The notes: generated by a model from the letters alone, not told the origin. Shown: positions 8,383 through 16,313, counted from the stretch's first letter. The stretch: 64,000 bases of DNA from UBA4416 sp963422675 (GCA_963422675.2 CAXVYS010000017.1:62001-126000); one strand, 5' to 3'. Translations and numbers: made by a program.

Positions 8383-8444
8383 GCAAAAATATTCCTATAT
8401 CAGTCAGGAGTCTTTCACGGAGCAATTGCTTTTGTAATACCTTG

Positions 8445-10031
8445 TCAGAGCTGAATTATTTGTTCAATTTTTGTTTGCTCTAAAAAATAAATATCGTGTG
8501 ATACCACAATCAATGTCCCTTGATATTCGTTAATGGCTGCTGTCAAAATTTCTATGTTTTGAATGTCCAAATTGTTTGTTGGTTCGTCTAAAATTATGAT
8601 GTCAGGTGATTGATTTCCAATTATCAGGCAACAAAGCATTAACCGCATTTTTTCTCCACCACTCAACGCACTACAAGATTTATCCCAATCGTCTTTGGTG
8701 AATAAAAACCGATTGAGCCTGATTTTTATTTCGTGTTCTTGCAATGCAGAAGCATTGAATTGTTGGGCTTGTTCGTAAACTTTGAGGTGGTTGTTAATCA
8801 GCGAATAATCCTGATCTATATAAACCGATTTATTGTCAGCTCGATAAACCTTTCCAATTTGAGGTTCTATTTTTTCTAAAATTAGTTTGATTAAAGTTGT
8901 CTTTCCCGAACCGTTCAACCCTTTCAATGCATAGCGTTCACCACTTGTAATTTGGAAAGTCAAGTTTTCTTTCCAAAGTAAATGATTATTGTAGCTGTAA
9001 TTGATATCCGCAGCTTTAAATAATATCTTGCCTTTGTGCAAAGTGGAATTATCAAAGCCAAATTTCATTTTATCTATATCTGGCAAAGCCGAACGTAATT
9101 CTTGTAATTCCTGTGAAATATCTCCAATCTTTGCAGCGTGAACTCCCTTCATTTTTGAAGTGCTGTTTTCGGCATTGTTTCGCAAAGTATTCATCATTAT
9201 TCGGGCAACACCTGCTTTTTCCTGTTTACCTTTTCCACGACTGTTTAATTTTTGTTGTCGTTCCAAAGTTTCTCTTTCTTTTTCTTTGGCTTTTCGCAAG
9301 GCTTTTTCTTTGTTCTGCAAGTCCTGATTTAAGGCATTGTTTTCTATTTGTTTTTGTTCAACGTAAAAATCGTAATTGCCTCCATAAACAATAATGCCAC
9401 GTTTGCTCAATTCAGAAACAGTATCCAAAAGGTTCAATAATTTTCTATCGTGGCTCACTACAATTAGAGTGCTTTTTGTTGATTGAATAAAGTCATACAA
9501 AAGCTGTCTGCCCAAAATATCTAAATGGTTACTAGGCTCATCTAATAAAACCAATTCTGATTGATGAATAGATATTCCAGCAAGGAAGACTTTTGTCTTT
9601 TGTCCACCGCTTAATGTTTCCATTTTTTGCGATAAGTCTAAATCTGTTAATTGCCAATATTTTAAAGCGTCATTACAACGTTCTTCAATCGTCCAATCAT
9701 CGTCAAGCAAAGCATAATTCCCTTCTGTTACATTGCCATTCAATATTTCTTTCAAAGCATTGAGTTTGCCTTCAACCTTTAACGCTTGTCCAACGCTAAA
9801 ATGATTGTATTGCCCGAAAATTTGCGGTGCATAATAAGGTTCCGAAACCACATTTATTAACCCCCCTAAGGGTCGTAATTCCTTTGCGATGATTTTTAAT
9901 AAGGTTGATTTTCCTGAACCATTATTGCCGATTAAGGCTATTTTGTCGTGATAATTTACTGTTAGATTGATGTTGTCAAACAACAGATCTTTGTTGGGAT
10001 GTGTGTATGAAATGTTTTGTAAAATAAGCAT
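8445..10031 (-). CDS. ABC-F family ATPase (duplicated ABC domains)
   Basis: 528 residues, no transmembrane segments. First nucleotide-binding domain: Walker A GNNGSGKST (35-43), LSGGQ (140-144), Walker B LVLLDEP (160-166). A highly charged linker at about 220-320 (KAKEKERETLERQQK) is followed by a second domain with Walker A GLNGSGKTT, LSGGE and IILDEPTNNLD. This layout is that of ABC-F proteins, which bind ribosomes; members either act in translation or protect ribosomes from antibiotics. Short linker size and cassette-like context favour a resistance-type or accessory role, but the drug class cannot be read here. Stop 8445, start 10031. Confidence 0.9.
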   Translation of the reverse strand: MLILQNISYTHPNKDLLFDNINLTVNYHDKIALIGNNGSGKSTLLKIIAKELRPLGGLINVVSEPYYAPQIFGQYNHFSVGQALKVEGKLNALKEILNGNVTEGNYALLDDDWTIEERCNDALKYWQLTDLDLSQKMETLSGGQKTKVFLAGISIHQSELVLLDEPSNHLDILGRQLLYDFIQSTKSTLIVVSHDRKLLNLLDTVSELSKRGIIVYGGNYDFYVEQKQIENNALNQDLQNKEKALRKAKEKERETLERQQKLNSRGKGKQEKAGVARIMMNTLRNNAENSTSKMKGVHAAKIGDISQELQELRSALPDIDKMKFGFDNSTLHKGKILFKAADINYSYNNHLLWKENLTFQITSGERYALKGLNGSGKTTLIKLILEKIEPQIGKVYRADNKSVYIDQDYSLINNHLKVYEQAQQFNASALQEHEIKIRLNRFLFTKDDWDKSCSALSGGEKMRLMLCCLIIGNQSPDIIILDEPTNNLDIQNIEILTAAINEYQGTLIVVSHDIYFLEQTKIEQIIQL

Positions 10032-10141
10032 AATTTCCTTCTTTAAAGATTAACGAAAAGGTCAAACCGCATTGCAGTTCACCATCTTTAATTGTCTGAA
10101 AGAAATTTTATTTACATTATTGTCGCTTAGTTTATGATTTA

Positions 10142-10149
10142 CAAAGATA
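10142..10149 (-). promoter_or_regulatory. -7 promoter element for the ABC-F gene
   Basis: TATCTTTG on the minus strand, about 110 bases before the start at 10031. The -33 position reads TTAC rather than TTTG. The surrounding spacer (10032-10202) shares short blocks with junction element A (ATTGCAGTTCA, ACAAAGATA, ATTTGC), suggesting a decayed copy of the same element. Confidence 0.55.
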
Positions 10150-10202
10150 GAGATAGTTTTTCATTTGCGTAAGGCTTGTCAGCATAAAGCTAACTTATAT
10201 AA

Positions 10203-11252
10203 CTAATCTATTAACATTCCATCCAATTCCTTAAACAACACCTCATTGCCATTTTGTTGGTATGAGGAGAGCTTCTTTTCAAAAGAGGGCAGGTCGTACA
10301 GAAAGGCTTTTAAATGATCGGCTGCCAGAGTATCAAAATGCCTGCCATAGCCAAGCTTATTGATATACGCTGCATTCATCCATTGCTCAAACTGGTTATG
10401 GATAGGGAAGGAGTAAACCGGTTTTTTTAGGTACACGGCTTCACTGATAAAGGAAAAGCCTCCGTTGGCTATTACTGCTTTGGCTGAGGCCAAATCGTTA
10501 ATAAAACCGGTCTCACTAAAGGGTTTAAAAACCACATTGCCCTCAGTGGCGTCCAGGTTCATGCCATACACATAAAACGTTTCCTGAGGTAATTGCTGTA
10601 ATACTTCTTTCACCGTTTTCAAACTGCTACTGGTTTGGTACATTACTATATGCTTTCCTTTTGAAACCTTCGCTTTTTGAATAATTTCTCTAACAATAGG
10701 AGGAACAATGCTCGTGTTTTTCTTTTTAAAGTCTGCCTCAAAAAAACTGCTGATAAAATAATGATCACATCCCGGAACCTTTACCTTCACAATGTTTTTG
10801 GCTAAGAGATAATTGTTTTTTTCTTCCTTGCTGATAGTTATGTCCAGTATACAGCGATCCATCACCTGCATATTGTCAATACTGATAATGGGCAGCCTAT
10901 GTTCTTTGGCAAAGAAAAAACTAAAGCTCTCAAAATCACTGATCACCATATCGGGCTTAAAGTTTTTTTGGATCAGTCGTTTTTTGCCGGTATTATAAAC
11001 CAGGTTCTTACCGGCTGATTTTAAATTGCTCAGGAAAGTCGCTGTTTTAGAGACTTCTGCATTTTTATAGGCAAAGTGAAAGCCTTTAATTTCAATTACC
11101 CTCTCCGGGAAAGCTTTATCCAGGAATAGGAAAGCTCTTCCGCTGGAAACAATGGATACGTTATGACCTTTTTGTAATAAATGATCAATGACCACTTTAC
11201 TGCGGGTGGCGTGTCCCATGCCTTCTCCGGGTACTCCGTATAGTATATTCAT
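10203..11252 (-). CDS. Glycosyltransferase-like protein of the MurG/GT28-type fold
   Basis: 349 residues. It opens with MNILYGVPGEGMGHATRS, the glycine-rich loop typical of GT-B glycosyltransferases related to MurG, followed by VIDHLLQKGHNVSIVSS. The C-terminal half has a SEAVYLKKPVYSFPIHNQFEQWMNA segment like the nucleotide-sugar-binding motif of this group. It probably glycosylates a lipid or surface acceptor at the inner membrane; donor and acceptor are unknown. No signal peptide. It is flanked by the cassette-like region on one side and a dispersed repeat on the other and appears monocistronic. Confidence 0.85.
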   Translation of the reverse strand: MNILYGVPGEGMGHATRSKVVIDHLLQKGHNVSIVSSGRAFLFLDKAFPERVIEIKGFHFAYKNAEVSKTATFLSNLKSAGKNLVYNTGKKRLIQKNFKPDMVISDFESFSFFFAKEHRLPIISIDNMQVMDRCILDITISKEEKNNYLLAKNIVKVKVPGCDHYFISSFFEADFKKKNTSIVPPIVREIIQKAKVSKGKHIVMYQTSSSLKTVKEVLQQLPQETFYVYGMNLDATEGNVVFKPFSETGFINDLASAKAVIANGGFSFISEAVYLKKPVYSFPIHNQFEQWMNAAYINKLGYGRHFDTLAADHLKAFLYDLPSFEKKLSSYQQNGNEVLFKELDGMLID

Positions 11253-11292
11253 GTTAAGCTTGATTAAGATTGCTTACTAACTTTTGTTTAAC

Positions 11293-11390
11293 TGTCATGC
11301 TGAACTTGTTTCAGCATCTCATTTTACAAGAAATTAGTTAGTACTGTGAGACCCTGAAACATTCCGATAGTTATCGGAATCAGGGTGACG
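11293..11390. repeat. Dispersed palindromic repeat, type 1
   Basis: A long imperfect inverted repeat: GTCATGCTGAACTTGTTTCAGCAT at the left and CCTGAAAC ... CAGGGTGACG at the right, with an internal perfect palindrome ATTCCGATAGTTATCGGAAT at 11361-11380. Sequences of this form are familiar intergenic repeats in Bacteroidota and other genomes. No gene fits here. Confidence 0.6.
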
Positions 11391-11395
11391 GCTAT

Positions 11396-11456
11396 TGTCA
11401 TTACGAGTGTTAGCGTGGTAATCTGATTGCTTCGTTGTACTTCCTCGCAATGACGC
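11396..11456. repeat. Dispersed palindromic repeat, type 2
   Basis: GTCATTACGAG at the left and CTCGCAATGACG at the right form the outer inverted repeat, around GTGGTAATCTGATTGCTTCG. It is of a different type from the element just upstream. Both lie in the gap between rplT and the glycosyltransferase. Confidence 0.55.
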
Positions 11457-11460
11457 CTTA

Positions 11461-11497
11461 AACAAAAAGCTCCACATTTCTGCAGAGCTTTTGTTTT
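11461..11497 (-). terminator. Terminator of the thrS-infC-rpmI-rplT operon
   Basis: AAAAGCTC and GAGCTTTT form the stem with A/T tracts on both flanks, 19 bases after the rplT stop. The T tract suits minus-strand transcription. Confidence 0.85.
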
Positions 11498-11515
11498 ATG
11501 TAATTACAAATAAAA

Positions 11516-11860
11516 TTATTTTACTTGTTCTACGATTGCTTTGAAAGCTTCAGGATGATTCATTGCTAAATCAGCTAATACTTTACGGTTTAAGTTAATG
11601 TTTTTCGCATTTACTTTACCAATAAATTCGCTGTAGCTCATTCCGTATTGGCGTACACCTGCATTGATACGTTGAATCCACAAAGAACGCATAGTACGTT
11701 TTTTGTTTTTACGATCGCGGTAAGCGTAAGTTAAACCTTTTTCTAAAGTATTTTTGGCTATAGTCCAAACATTACCTCTAGCACCCCAATAACCTTTGGT
11801 TAAATTAAGGATTTTTTTTCTGCGAGCTCTACTCGCTACGTGATTTACTGAACGTGGCAT
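11516..11860 (-). CDS. rplT: 50S ribosomal protein L20
   Basis: 114 residues. It begins MPRSVNHVASRARRKKILNL and continues with KGYWGARGNVWTIAKNT, the standard L20 sequence, including the basic N-terminal arm that binds 23S rRNA. It is the last gene of the thrS-infC-rpmI-rplT operon. In several bacteria L20 represses this operon by binding its mRNA. The unusually long 110-base gap to rpmI, which carries a direct repeat, is a possible place for such control. Length is normal. Confidence 0.98.
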   Translation of the reverse strand: MPRSVNHVASRARRKKILNLTKGYWGARGNVWTIAKNTLEKGLTYAYRDRKNKKRTMRSLWIQRINAGVRQYGMSYSEFIGKVNAKNINLNRKVLADLAMNHPEAFKAIVEQVK

Positions 11861-11920
11861 TTCTTTTTAGTTTTTGATTTTACGTGTCTCGTATACTTTA
11901 CGGGAGCTTTTCAACATAAA

Positions 11921-11963
11921 ACCGGGTTAAACAATTGTTTTTTGACCTTTTCTACCGGGTTAA
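11921..11963 (-). repeat. Direct repeat in the rpmI-rplT gap
   Basis: ACCGGGTTAA occurs at 11921-11930 and again at 11954-11963, separated by an A/T-rich stretch. The gap is longer than others in this operon. It could be part of an L20 mRNA site, but no fold was computed. Confidence 0.4.
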
Positions 11964-11970
11964 TTTCGGA

Positions 11971-12165
11971 TTACATCGCTAATAAAAACTTGATGTTATT
12001 CATATCACGCTCATGTACTAAGCCTGATTTGGTTAACGCACGTTTTCCTTTAGTAGTCTTTTTGGTTAAAATGTGACTCTTAAAAGCGTGTTTTCTTTTA
12101 ATTTTGCCGGTCCCAGTTACAGAGAATCTCTTCTTTGCACTAGAGTTTGTTTTCATTTTTGGCAT
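11971..12165 (-). CDS. rpmI: 50S ribosomal protein L35
   Basis: 64 residues, beginning MPKMKTNSSAKKRFSVTGTGKIKRKHAFKSH, the signature of L35. Very basic. It lies 31 bases downstream of infC and 110 bases upstream of rplT, the usual order. It is part of the large subunit. Confidence 0.98.
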   Translation of the reverse strand: MPKMKTNSSAKKRFSVTGTGKIKRKHAFKSHILTKKTTKGKRALTKSGLVHERDMNNIKFLLAM

Positions 12166-12196
12166 TTTACGTTATTTTATTTATTTGTTAGTACTC

Positions 12197-12850
12197 TTAT
12201 TTATTTACTTTTTTAGGCGCAAGAACCATCAACATTTTCTTACCTTCCAATACAGGTAATTGTTCTGCTTTGCCATACTCTTCTAATTCAGAAGCAAAAC
12301 GCAATAATAAAATAGTTCCTTGTTCTTTAAAAACGATCTCACGACCTCTGAAAAATACAAACGCTTTTACTTTACATCCATCCTGTAAAAACTTCATCGC
12401 ATGATTTTTTTTGAATAAATAATCATGCTCATCTGTATGTGGTCCAAAACGGATATCTTTTACCACTACTTTAGATGCTTTGGCTTTTACTTCTTTTGCT
12501 TTCTTTTTTAGTTCGTATAAATACTTACCATAATCAACCACTTTACAAACCGGTGGATCAACATTTGGTGCAATCTCCACAAGATCAACACCTAATTCTT
12601 CCGCCATTTTAATAGCCTCTTCAATAGGGTATACGCCTGCTTCAATATCATCTCCTACAACACGCACTTGTGGTGTATTTCGTATGTTTTTATTGATACG
12701 ATGTTGTTCTTCCTTAACTCCCGGACGTTTAAAACCTTCTCTTAAACCTCTTGGACGTTTAAAAGGAACGGGTGTAGCAGGTGCTGTACCCGGTTTAATC
12801 GGACCTGTGTTTTTGTTGTTGTTGTTTATTGGTTTTTTAAATACGCTAAT
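12197..12850 (-). CDS. infC: Translation initiation factor IF-3 with an AUU start
   Basis: 217 residues from ATT at 12850. IF-3 binds the 30S subunit and rejects wrong start codons. The frame has no ATG, GTG or TTG between an in-frame TAA at 12868-12866 and a GTG at 12667. That GTG lies inside the conserved N-domain, since HRINKNIRNTPQVRVVGDD spans it, so it cannot be the true start. GGAGG at 12860-12856 lies 5 bases before the ATT at 12850 (2 before the ATT at 12853), a rare clear Shine-Dalgarno in this window. The N-terminal tail is rich in Asn, Pro and Arg. AUU start codons are known in infC of Escherichia coli and are used for autoregulation. The thrS stop is 22 bases upstream. Confidence 0.93.
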   Translation of the reverse strand: MSVFKKPINNNNKNTGPIKPGTAPATPVPFKRPRGLREGFKRPGVKEEQHRINKNIRNTPQVRVVGDDIEAGVYPIEEAIKMAEELGVDLVEIAPNVDPPVCKVVDYGKYLYELKKKAKEVKAKASKVVVKDIRFGPHTDEHDYLFKKNHAMKFLQDGCKVKAFVFFRGREIVFKEQGTILLLRFASELEEYGKAEQLPVLEGKKMLMVLAPKKVNK

Positions 12851-12855
12851 AATGA

Positions 12856-12860
12856 CCTCC
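12856..12860 (-). promoter_or_regulatory. Shine-Dalgarno of infC (decides the AUU start)
   Basis: GGAGG on the minus strand at 12860-12856, with TCATT between it and the ATT at 12850. It supports initiation at the ATT codons rather than at the internal GTG 12667. Confidence 0.8.
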
Positions 12861-12872
12861 GCTTTTTAGTTA

Positions 12873-14822
12873 TTAATTGGTTACTTTTTGTTTAAAATCA
12901 CTTTCAATGGTTGTGTGTATCAACTTTGCAAAGTCTTCAATAGTCATTGTGCCTATATCGCCTTTACCTTGTTCACGCACTGCAACAGTTCCATCTTCCG
13001 CTTCTTTTTCGCCAACAACTAACATAAACGGTATTTTGTTTACTTCATTGTCACGAATTTTCTTCCCTATTTTCTCGTTTCTTTCGTCAACAAGGCCGCG
13101 AATATCGGAATTATTTAGCAATTCTAAAACTTTTTTTGCATAATCATTATATTTTTCACTGATAGGCAAAATAGCTACCTGATCGGGGGTTAACCAAAGA
13201 GGAAATTTACCGGCACAATGCTCAATTAAAACGGCAATAAAACGTTCCAATGAACCAAATGGCGCACGGTGAATCATTACCGGGCGGTGTTTTAGGTTAT
13301 CGGAACCGGTATATTCCAGTTCAAAACGCTCAGGTAAATTATAATCTACCTGGATCGTTCCTAACTGCCACTTACGGCCAATCGCATCTTTTACCATGAA
13401 ATCTAGTTTCGGACCATAAAAGGCAGCTTCACCCAATTCGGTAACTGTTTTTAATCCTTTTTCGGCAGCAGAATCAATAATAGCTTGTTCTGCTAATGCC
13501 CAGTTTTCGTCGGAGCCAATGTATTTATCTTTCTTTTCAGGATCACGCAAAGAAATCTGTGCCGTATATTCTCTGAAATCCAAAGCATTAAACACATGTA
13601 ACACCAAATCAATTACTTTTAAAAACTCTTCTTTAACCTGGTCAGGACGAACAAATAAATGGGCGTCATCCTGGGTAAAGCCACGCACACGGGTTAACCC
13701 GTGTAATTCACCTTTTTGTTCATAACGGTAAACTGTTCCAAACTCAGCGTAACGTACCGGCAAATCTTTGTAGGATTTTGGCGATGATTTATAAATTTCG
13801 CAGTGATGCGGGCAATTCATTGGTTTTAAGAAAAACTCTTCCCCTTCATGAGGTGTTTTAATAGGCTGAAAAGAATCGGCCCCGTATTTTTCATAATGGC
13901 CTGAACATACATAAAGGTCTTTATTTGCAATATGAGGAGTTACAACCGGTAAATACCCTGCTTTGGTTTGCGCCTTTTGCATGAAGCTAATTAAACGCTC
14001 ACGCAGCATGGCACCTTTAGGTAACCATAATGGTAAACCGGCTCCCACTTTCTCAGAGAATGTAAATAATTCAAGCTCTTTCCCCAGTTTACGGTGATCG
14101 CGTTTTTTAGCCTCTTCCAATAACACTAAATACTCTTTCAGCTCTTTATCTTTAGGGAATGCAATACCATAAATACGGGTGAGCATCTTGTTTTTTTCGT
14201 CACCTTTCCAGTATGCACCGGCAATATTCAACACTTTTACAGCCTTAATAAAACCAGTGTTAGGAATGTGTGGGCCACGACACAAATCTGTGAAATTACC
14301 CTGTGTGTATAGGCTGATGTTGCCATCTTCCAAACGCTCTAAAAGATCTAGTTTATAGCTATCTCCTTTATCGGTAAAATATTTAATAGCATCTGCCTTA
14401 CTAATCTCTTTGCGAATGTATTCGTTGTTTTGACGGGCTAAATCCAACATCTTTGCTTCAATTTTTTCAAAATCGGCAGGCGTTAAGGTTTGTCCGTTTA
14501 AGTCAACATCATAATAGAAGCCATTCTCCAAAGGAGGGCCAACCCAAAATTTAACATCAGGATAAAGTGCTTCCAACGCTTCTGCCAATAAATGGGCAGA
14601 GGAGTGCCAAAGGGTATTTTTACCTTCTGCATCATTCCATGTTAGTAAGCTTACCGTACTATCCTGATTAATGGGTTTGTTAGCGTCTACTACTTCGTTG
14701 CTAACTTTTGCTGCCAGTACATTTCGTGCCAGGCCTTCGCTAATGCTCAGTGCTACTTGCATTGAGGTGGTTCCTTTTGGGTATTCGCGGATGGAACCAT
14801 CTGGTAAAGTAATTTTTATCAT
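12873..14822 (-). CDS. thrS: Threonyl-tRNA synthetase
   Basis: 649 residues, full length. Charges tRNA-Thr. Domains in order: TGS (about 1-60), the editing domain with HSSAHLLAEAL (zinc-binding HxxxH, near residue 75), the class II catalytic core with NCPHHC and the motif 2 region RYAEFGTVYRYEQ, and the anticodon-binding domain at the end (from about 545). The zinc ligand Cys lies in the MNCPHHCEIY motif. It is first in the operon with infC, rpmI and rplT, with a hairpin just before its start and a -7 promoter element further up. Confidence 0.97.
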   Translation of the reverse strand: MIKITLPDGSIREYPKGTTSMQVALSISEGLARNVLAAKVSNEVVDANKPINQDSTVSLLTWNDAEGKNTLWHSSAHLLAEALEALYPDVKFWVGPPLENGFYYDVDLNGQTLTPADFEKIEAKMLDLARQNNEYIRKEISKADAIKYFTDKGDSYKLDLLERLEDGNISLYTQGNFTDLCRGPHIPNTGFIKAVKVLNIAGAYWKGDEKNKMLTRIYGIAFPKDKELKEYLVLLEEAKKRDHRKLGKELELFTFSEKVGAGLPLWLPKGAMLRERLISFMQKAQTKAGYLPVVTPHIANKDLYVCSGHYEKYGADSFQPIKTPHEGEEFFLKPMNCPHHCEIYKSSPKSYKDLPVRYAEFGTVYRYEQKGELHGLTRVRGFTQDDAHLFVRPDQVKEEFLKVIDLVLHVFNALDFREYTAQISLRDPEKKDKYIGSDENWALAEQAIIDSAAEKGLKTVTELGEAAFYGPKLDFMVKDAIGRKWQLGTIQVDYNLPERFELEYTGSDNLKHRPVMIHRAPFGSLERFIAVLIEHCAGKFPLWLTPDQVAILPISEKYNDYAKKVLELLNNSDIRGLVDERNEKIGKKIRDNEVNKIPFMLVVGEKEAEDGTVAVREQGKGDIGTMTIEDFAKLIHTTIESDFKQKVTN

Positions 14823-14833
14823 AAAAAGTGTTT

Positions 14834-14851
14834 CCCACTTACAAATGTGGG
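14834..14851 (-). promoter_or_regulatory. Hairpin in the thrS leader
   Basis: CCCAC at 14834-14838 pairs with GTGGG at 14847-14851, 11 bases before the thrS start. ThrS in several bacteria binds its own leader; whether this small hairpin does that cannot be decided from sequence. Confidence 0.35.
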
Positions 14852-14867
14852 TTTTAATTTAGGATAG

Positions 14868-14875
14868 CAAAGATA
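14868..14875 (-). promoter_or_regulatory. -7 promoter element for thrS operon
   Basis: TATCTTTG on the minus strand matches TAnnTTTG about 46 bases before the thrS start. No convincing -33 TTTG is seen at the expected spacing. Confidence 0.55.
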
Positions 14876-15029
14876 AAATAAATTGCGATGTTTTGCGGAT
14901 TTTATATTGTTTTTTAGGATTTAATTACAATTTCTTAATTGTTTTGTCTTAAGTATCCATTCCAAATGGTATTTTTATCTCTATGATAAATAGATAATTA
15001 GCTTTTATTTAACATTAATTTAATTTTAA

Positions 15030-15063
15030 ATGTTGCAACATCTATTGTTGTAACATACATTTG
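15030..15063 (+). promoter_or_regulatory. YceI promoter overlapped by a probable MarR operator
   Basis: The -7 element TACATTTG (15056-15063) and the -33 TTG (15033-15035) are separated by 20 bases. Two copies of an almost identical palindrome, ATGTTGCAACAT (15030-15041) and TGTTGTAACA (15046-15055), cover the -33 region and the spacer. A MarR-family gene lies directly downstream of yceI, so this is a natural operator. The palindromes are seen; binding is inferred. Confidence 0.75.
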
Positions 15064-15094
15064 TGCCATATTAAACTTAAACCCAAAAACATTT

Positions 15095-15694
15095 ATGAAA
15101 GCAACATTAACAACATTAGTAGCTGTAACGGCTTTAACAATTGGTGTAAACGCACAAACAAACTGGAATGTGGATGCATCTCACAGTAAATTAGGATTCG
15201 CTGTAACTCACATGATGGTGAGCGAAACAGAAGGGAAATTTAAAATTTACGAAGGAAAAGTAGCTTCTTCAAAAGCGGATATTGACTTTACTGATGCAAA
15301 AATCGATTTTAACGTAGATGCAGCAAGTATTAATACTGATGACGAAAAAAGAGATGGTCATTTAAAAAGCCCTGATTTCTTTGACGTAGCTAAATACCCA
15401 AAAATTACTTTCAAAAGTACTTCTATGAAACCGGGTAAAGTAAAAGGAACTTATATTTTAATAGGTGATTTAACCATGCATGGTGTTACTAAACCAATTA
15501 AATTAGTGGCTATTGGTGCTTCTAAAATTGTAAAAGATCCTTACGGAATGGAGCGTTATGCTTTTAAAGTAACTGGTAACATAAACCGTAAAGATTATGG
15601 TTTATCATGGAATGCAGCATTAGAAGCTGGTGGAGTTGCAGTAAGTGAAGATGTGAGATTAGATATTAATGTAGAGATCACAAAAGCAAAATAA
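15095..15694 (+). CDS. YceI family periplasmic protein
   Basis: 199 residues with a signal peptide ending near VNAQ (residues 17-20). The mature part is a YceI-type lipocalin-like barrel: WNVDASHSKLGFAVTHM at the start, HLKSPDFFDVAKYPKITFKST in the middle, and a final DVRLDINVEI strand. YceI proteins bind isoprenoid-like lipids in the periplasm. Its promoter carries a probable MarR operator and the MarR gene follows 65 bases later, the common yceI/marR arrangement in Bacteroidota. A strong terminator separates the two. Confidence 0.93.
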   Translation: MKATLTTLVAVTALTIGVNAQTNWNVDASHSKLGFAVTHMMVSETEGKFKIYEGKVASSKADIDFTDAKIDFNVDAASINTDDEKRDGHLKSPDFFDVAKYPKITFKSTSMKPGKVKGTYILIGDLTMHGVTKPIKLVAIGASKIVKDPYGMERYAFKVTGNINRKDYGLSWNAALEAGGVAVSEDVRLDINVEITKAK

Positions 15695-15708
15695 TTGAAT
15701 TAATTTCC

Positions 15709-15747
15709 AAATCCCCTGTAAATTATATATTTACAGGGGATTTTTTA
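15709..15747 (+). terminator. Terminator between yceI and the MarR gene
   Basis: AATCCCCTGTAAAT pairs with ATTTACAGGGGATT, followed by six T. It stands just 13 bases before the MarR start and should limit read-through into the regulator. Confidence 0.88.
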
Positions 15748-15759
15748 ATAAGTACGGTA

Positions 15760-16209
15760 TTGAAACTAGAAGACGAAATACAACAAAAGAAATTTAAGAA
15801 TGATACCCAGAAACTGGCTATTAACCTTTTATATACCTCACATTGGTTAAATTCCTTTTACAATTCCTATTTTAAACATACTGACATTACATTACAGCAG
15901 TATAATGTATTACGCATATTAAGAGGGCAGTACCCTAATCCTTGTAATATTAAATTAATAAAGGATCGCATGCTCGACAGAATGAGCGATGCATCGCGGA
16001 TTGTAGATAAATTAAAATCGAAAGACCTTTTGATAAGAAGGGAATGTCCAATGGACAGAAGAAGTGTGGACATTGTCATTACAGAAAAAGGCCTGGAATT
16101 GTTGAAGACACTGGACGCGATAGACGAAGACTCGAAAAGCGTATTTAAATCATTAACAAAAGAAGAGATCATTACCTTAAATAATTTGCTGGATAAGCTG
16201 AGAGATTAG
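15760..16209 (+). CDS. MarR family transcriptional regulator
   Basis: 149 residues from a TTG at 15760; the next in-frame methionine is far inside the winged helix, so the TTG is the best start. A winged-helix domain spans about 30-120: helix-turn-helix NVLRILRGQYPNPCNIKLIKDRMLD and a wing with RRECPMDRRSVDIVITEKG, the DRR wing typical of MarR proteins. It likely represses the upstream yceI through the palindrome at 15030-15055 and may sense an oxidant or lipophilic compound. A TTG start after a terminator predicts low expression. Confidence 0.9.
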   Translation: MKLEDEIQQKKFKNDTQKLAINLLYTSHWLNSFYNSYFKHTDITLQQYNVLRILRGQYPNPCNIKLIKDRMLDRMSDASRIVDKLKSKDLLIRRECPMDRRSVDIVITEKGLELLKTLDAIDEDSKSVFKSLTKEEIITLNNLLDKLRD

Positions 16210-16313
16210 GTAGGATACGATTTGTGAATTTAAAAAGTCATGAACTTATAAATTCCGTACATCAGGTGTTGAAAAACACCTTAACTTAGCGGCTTACAAT
16301 AATTTAGTTAAGA

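Noticed and set aside
8259..8444. attC-like element in the map/ABC-F spacer
   Set aside because: It has a promoter similar to the others but lacks the two conserved ends seen in the A and B spacers.
12197..12667. Shorter infC starting at GTG 12667
   Set aside because: The conserved IF-3 N-terminus continues upstream of it; the shorter form would lack part of the N-domain, while ATT with GGAGG fits better.
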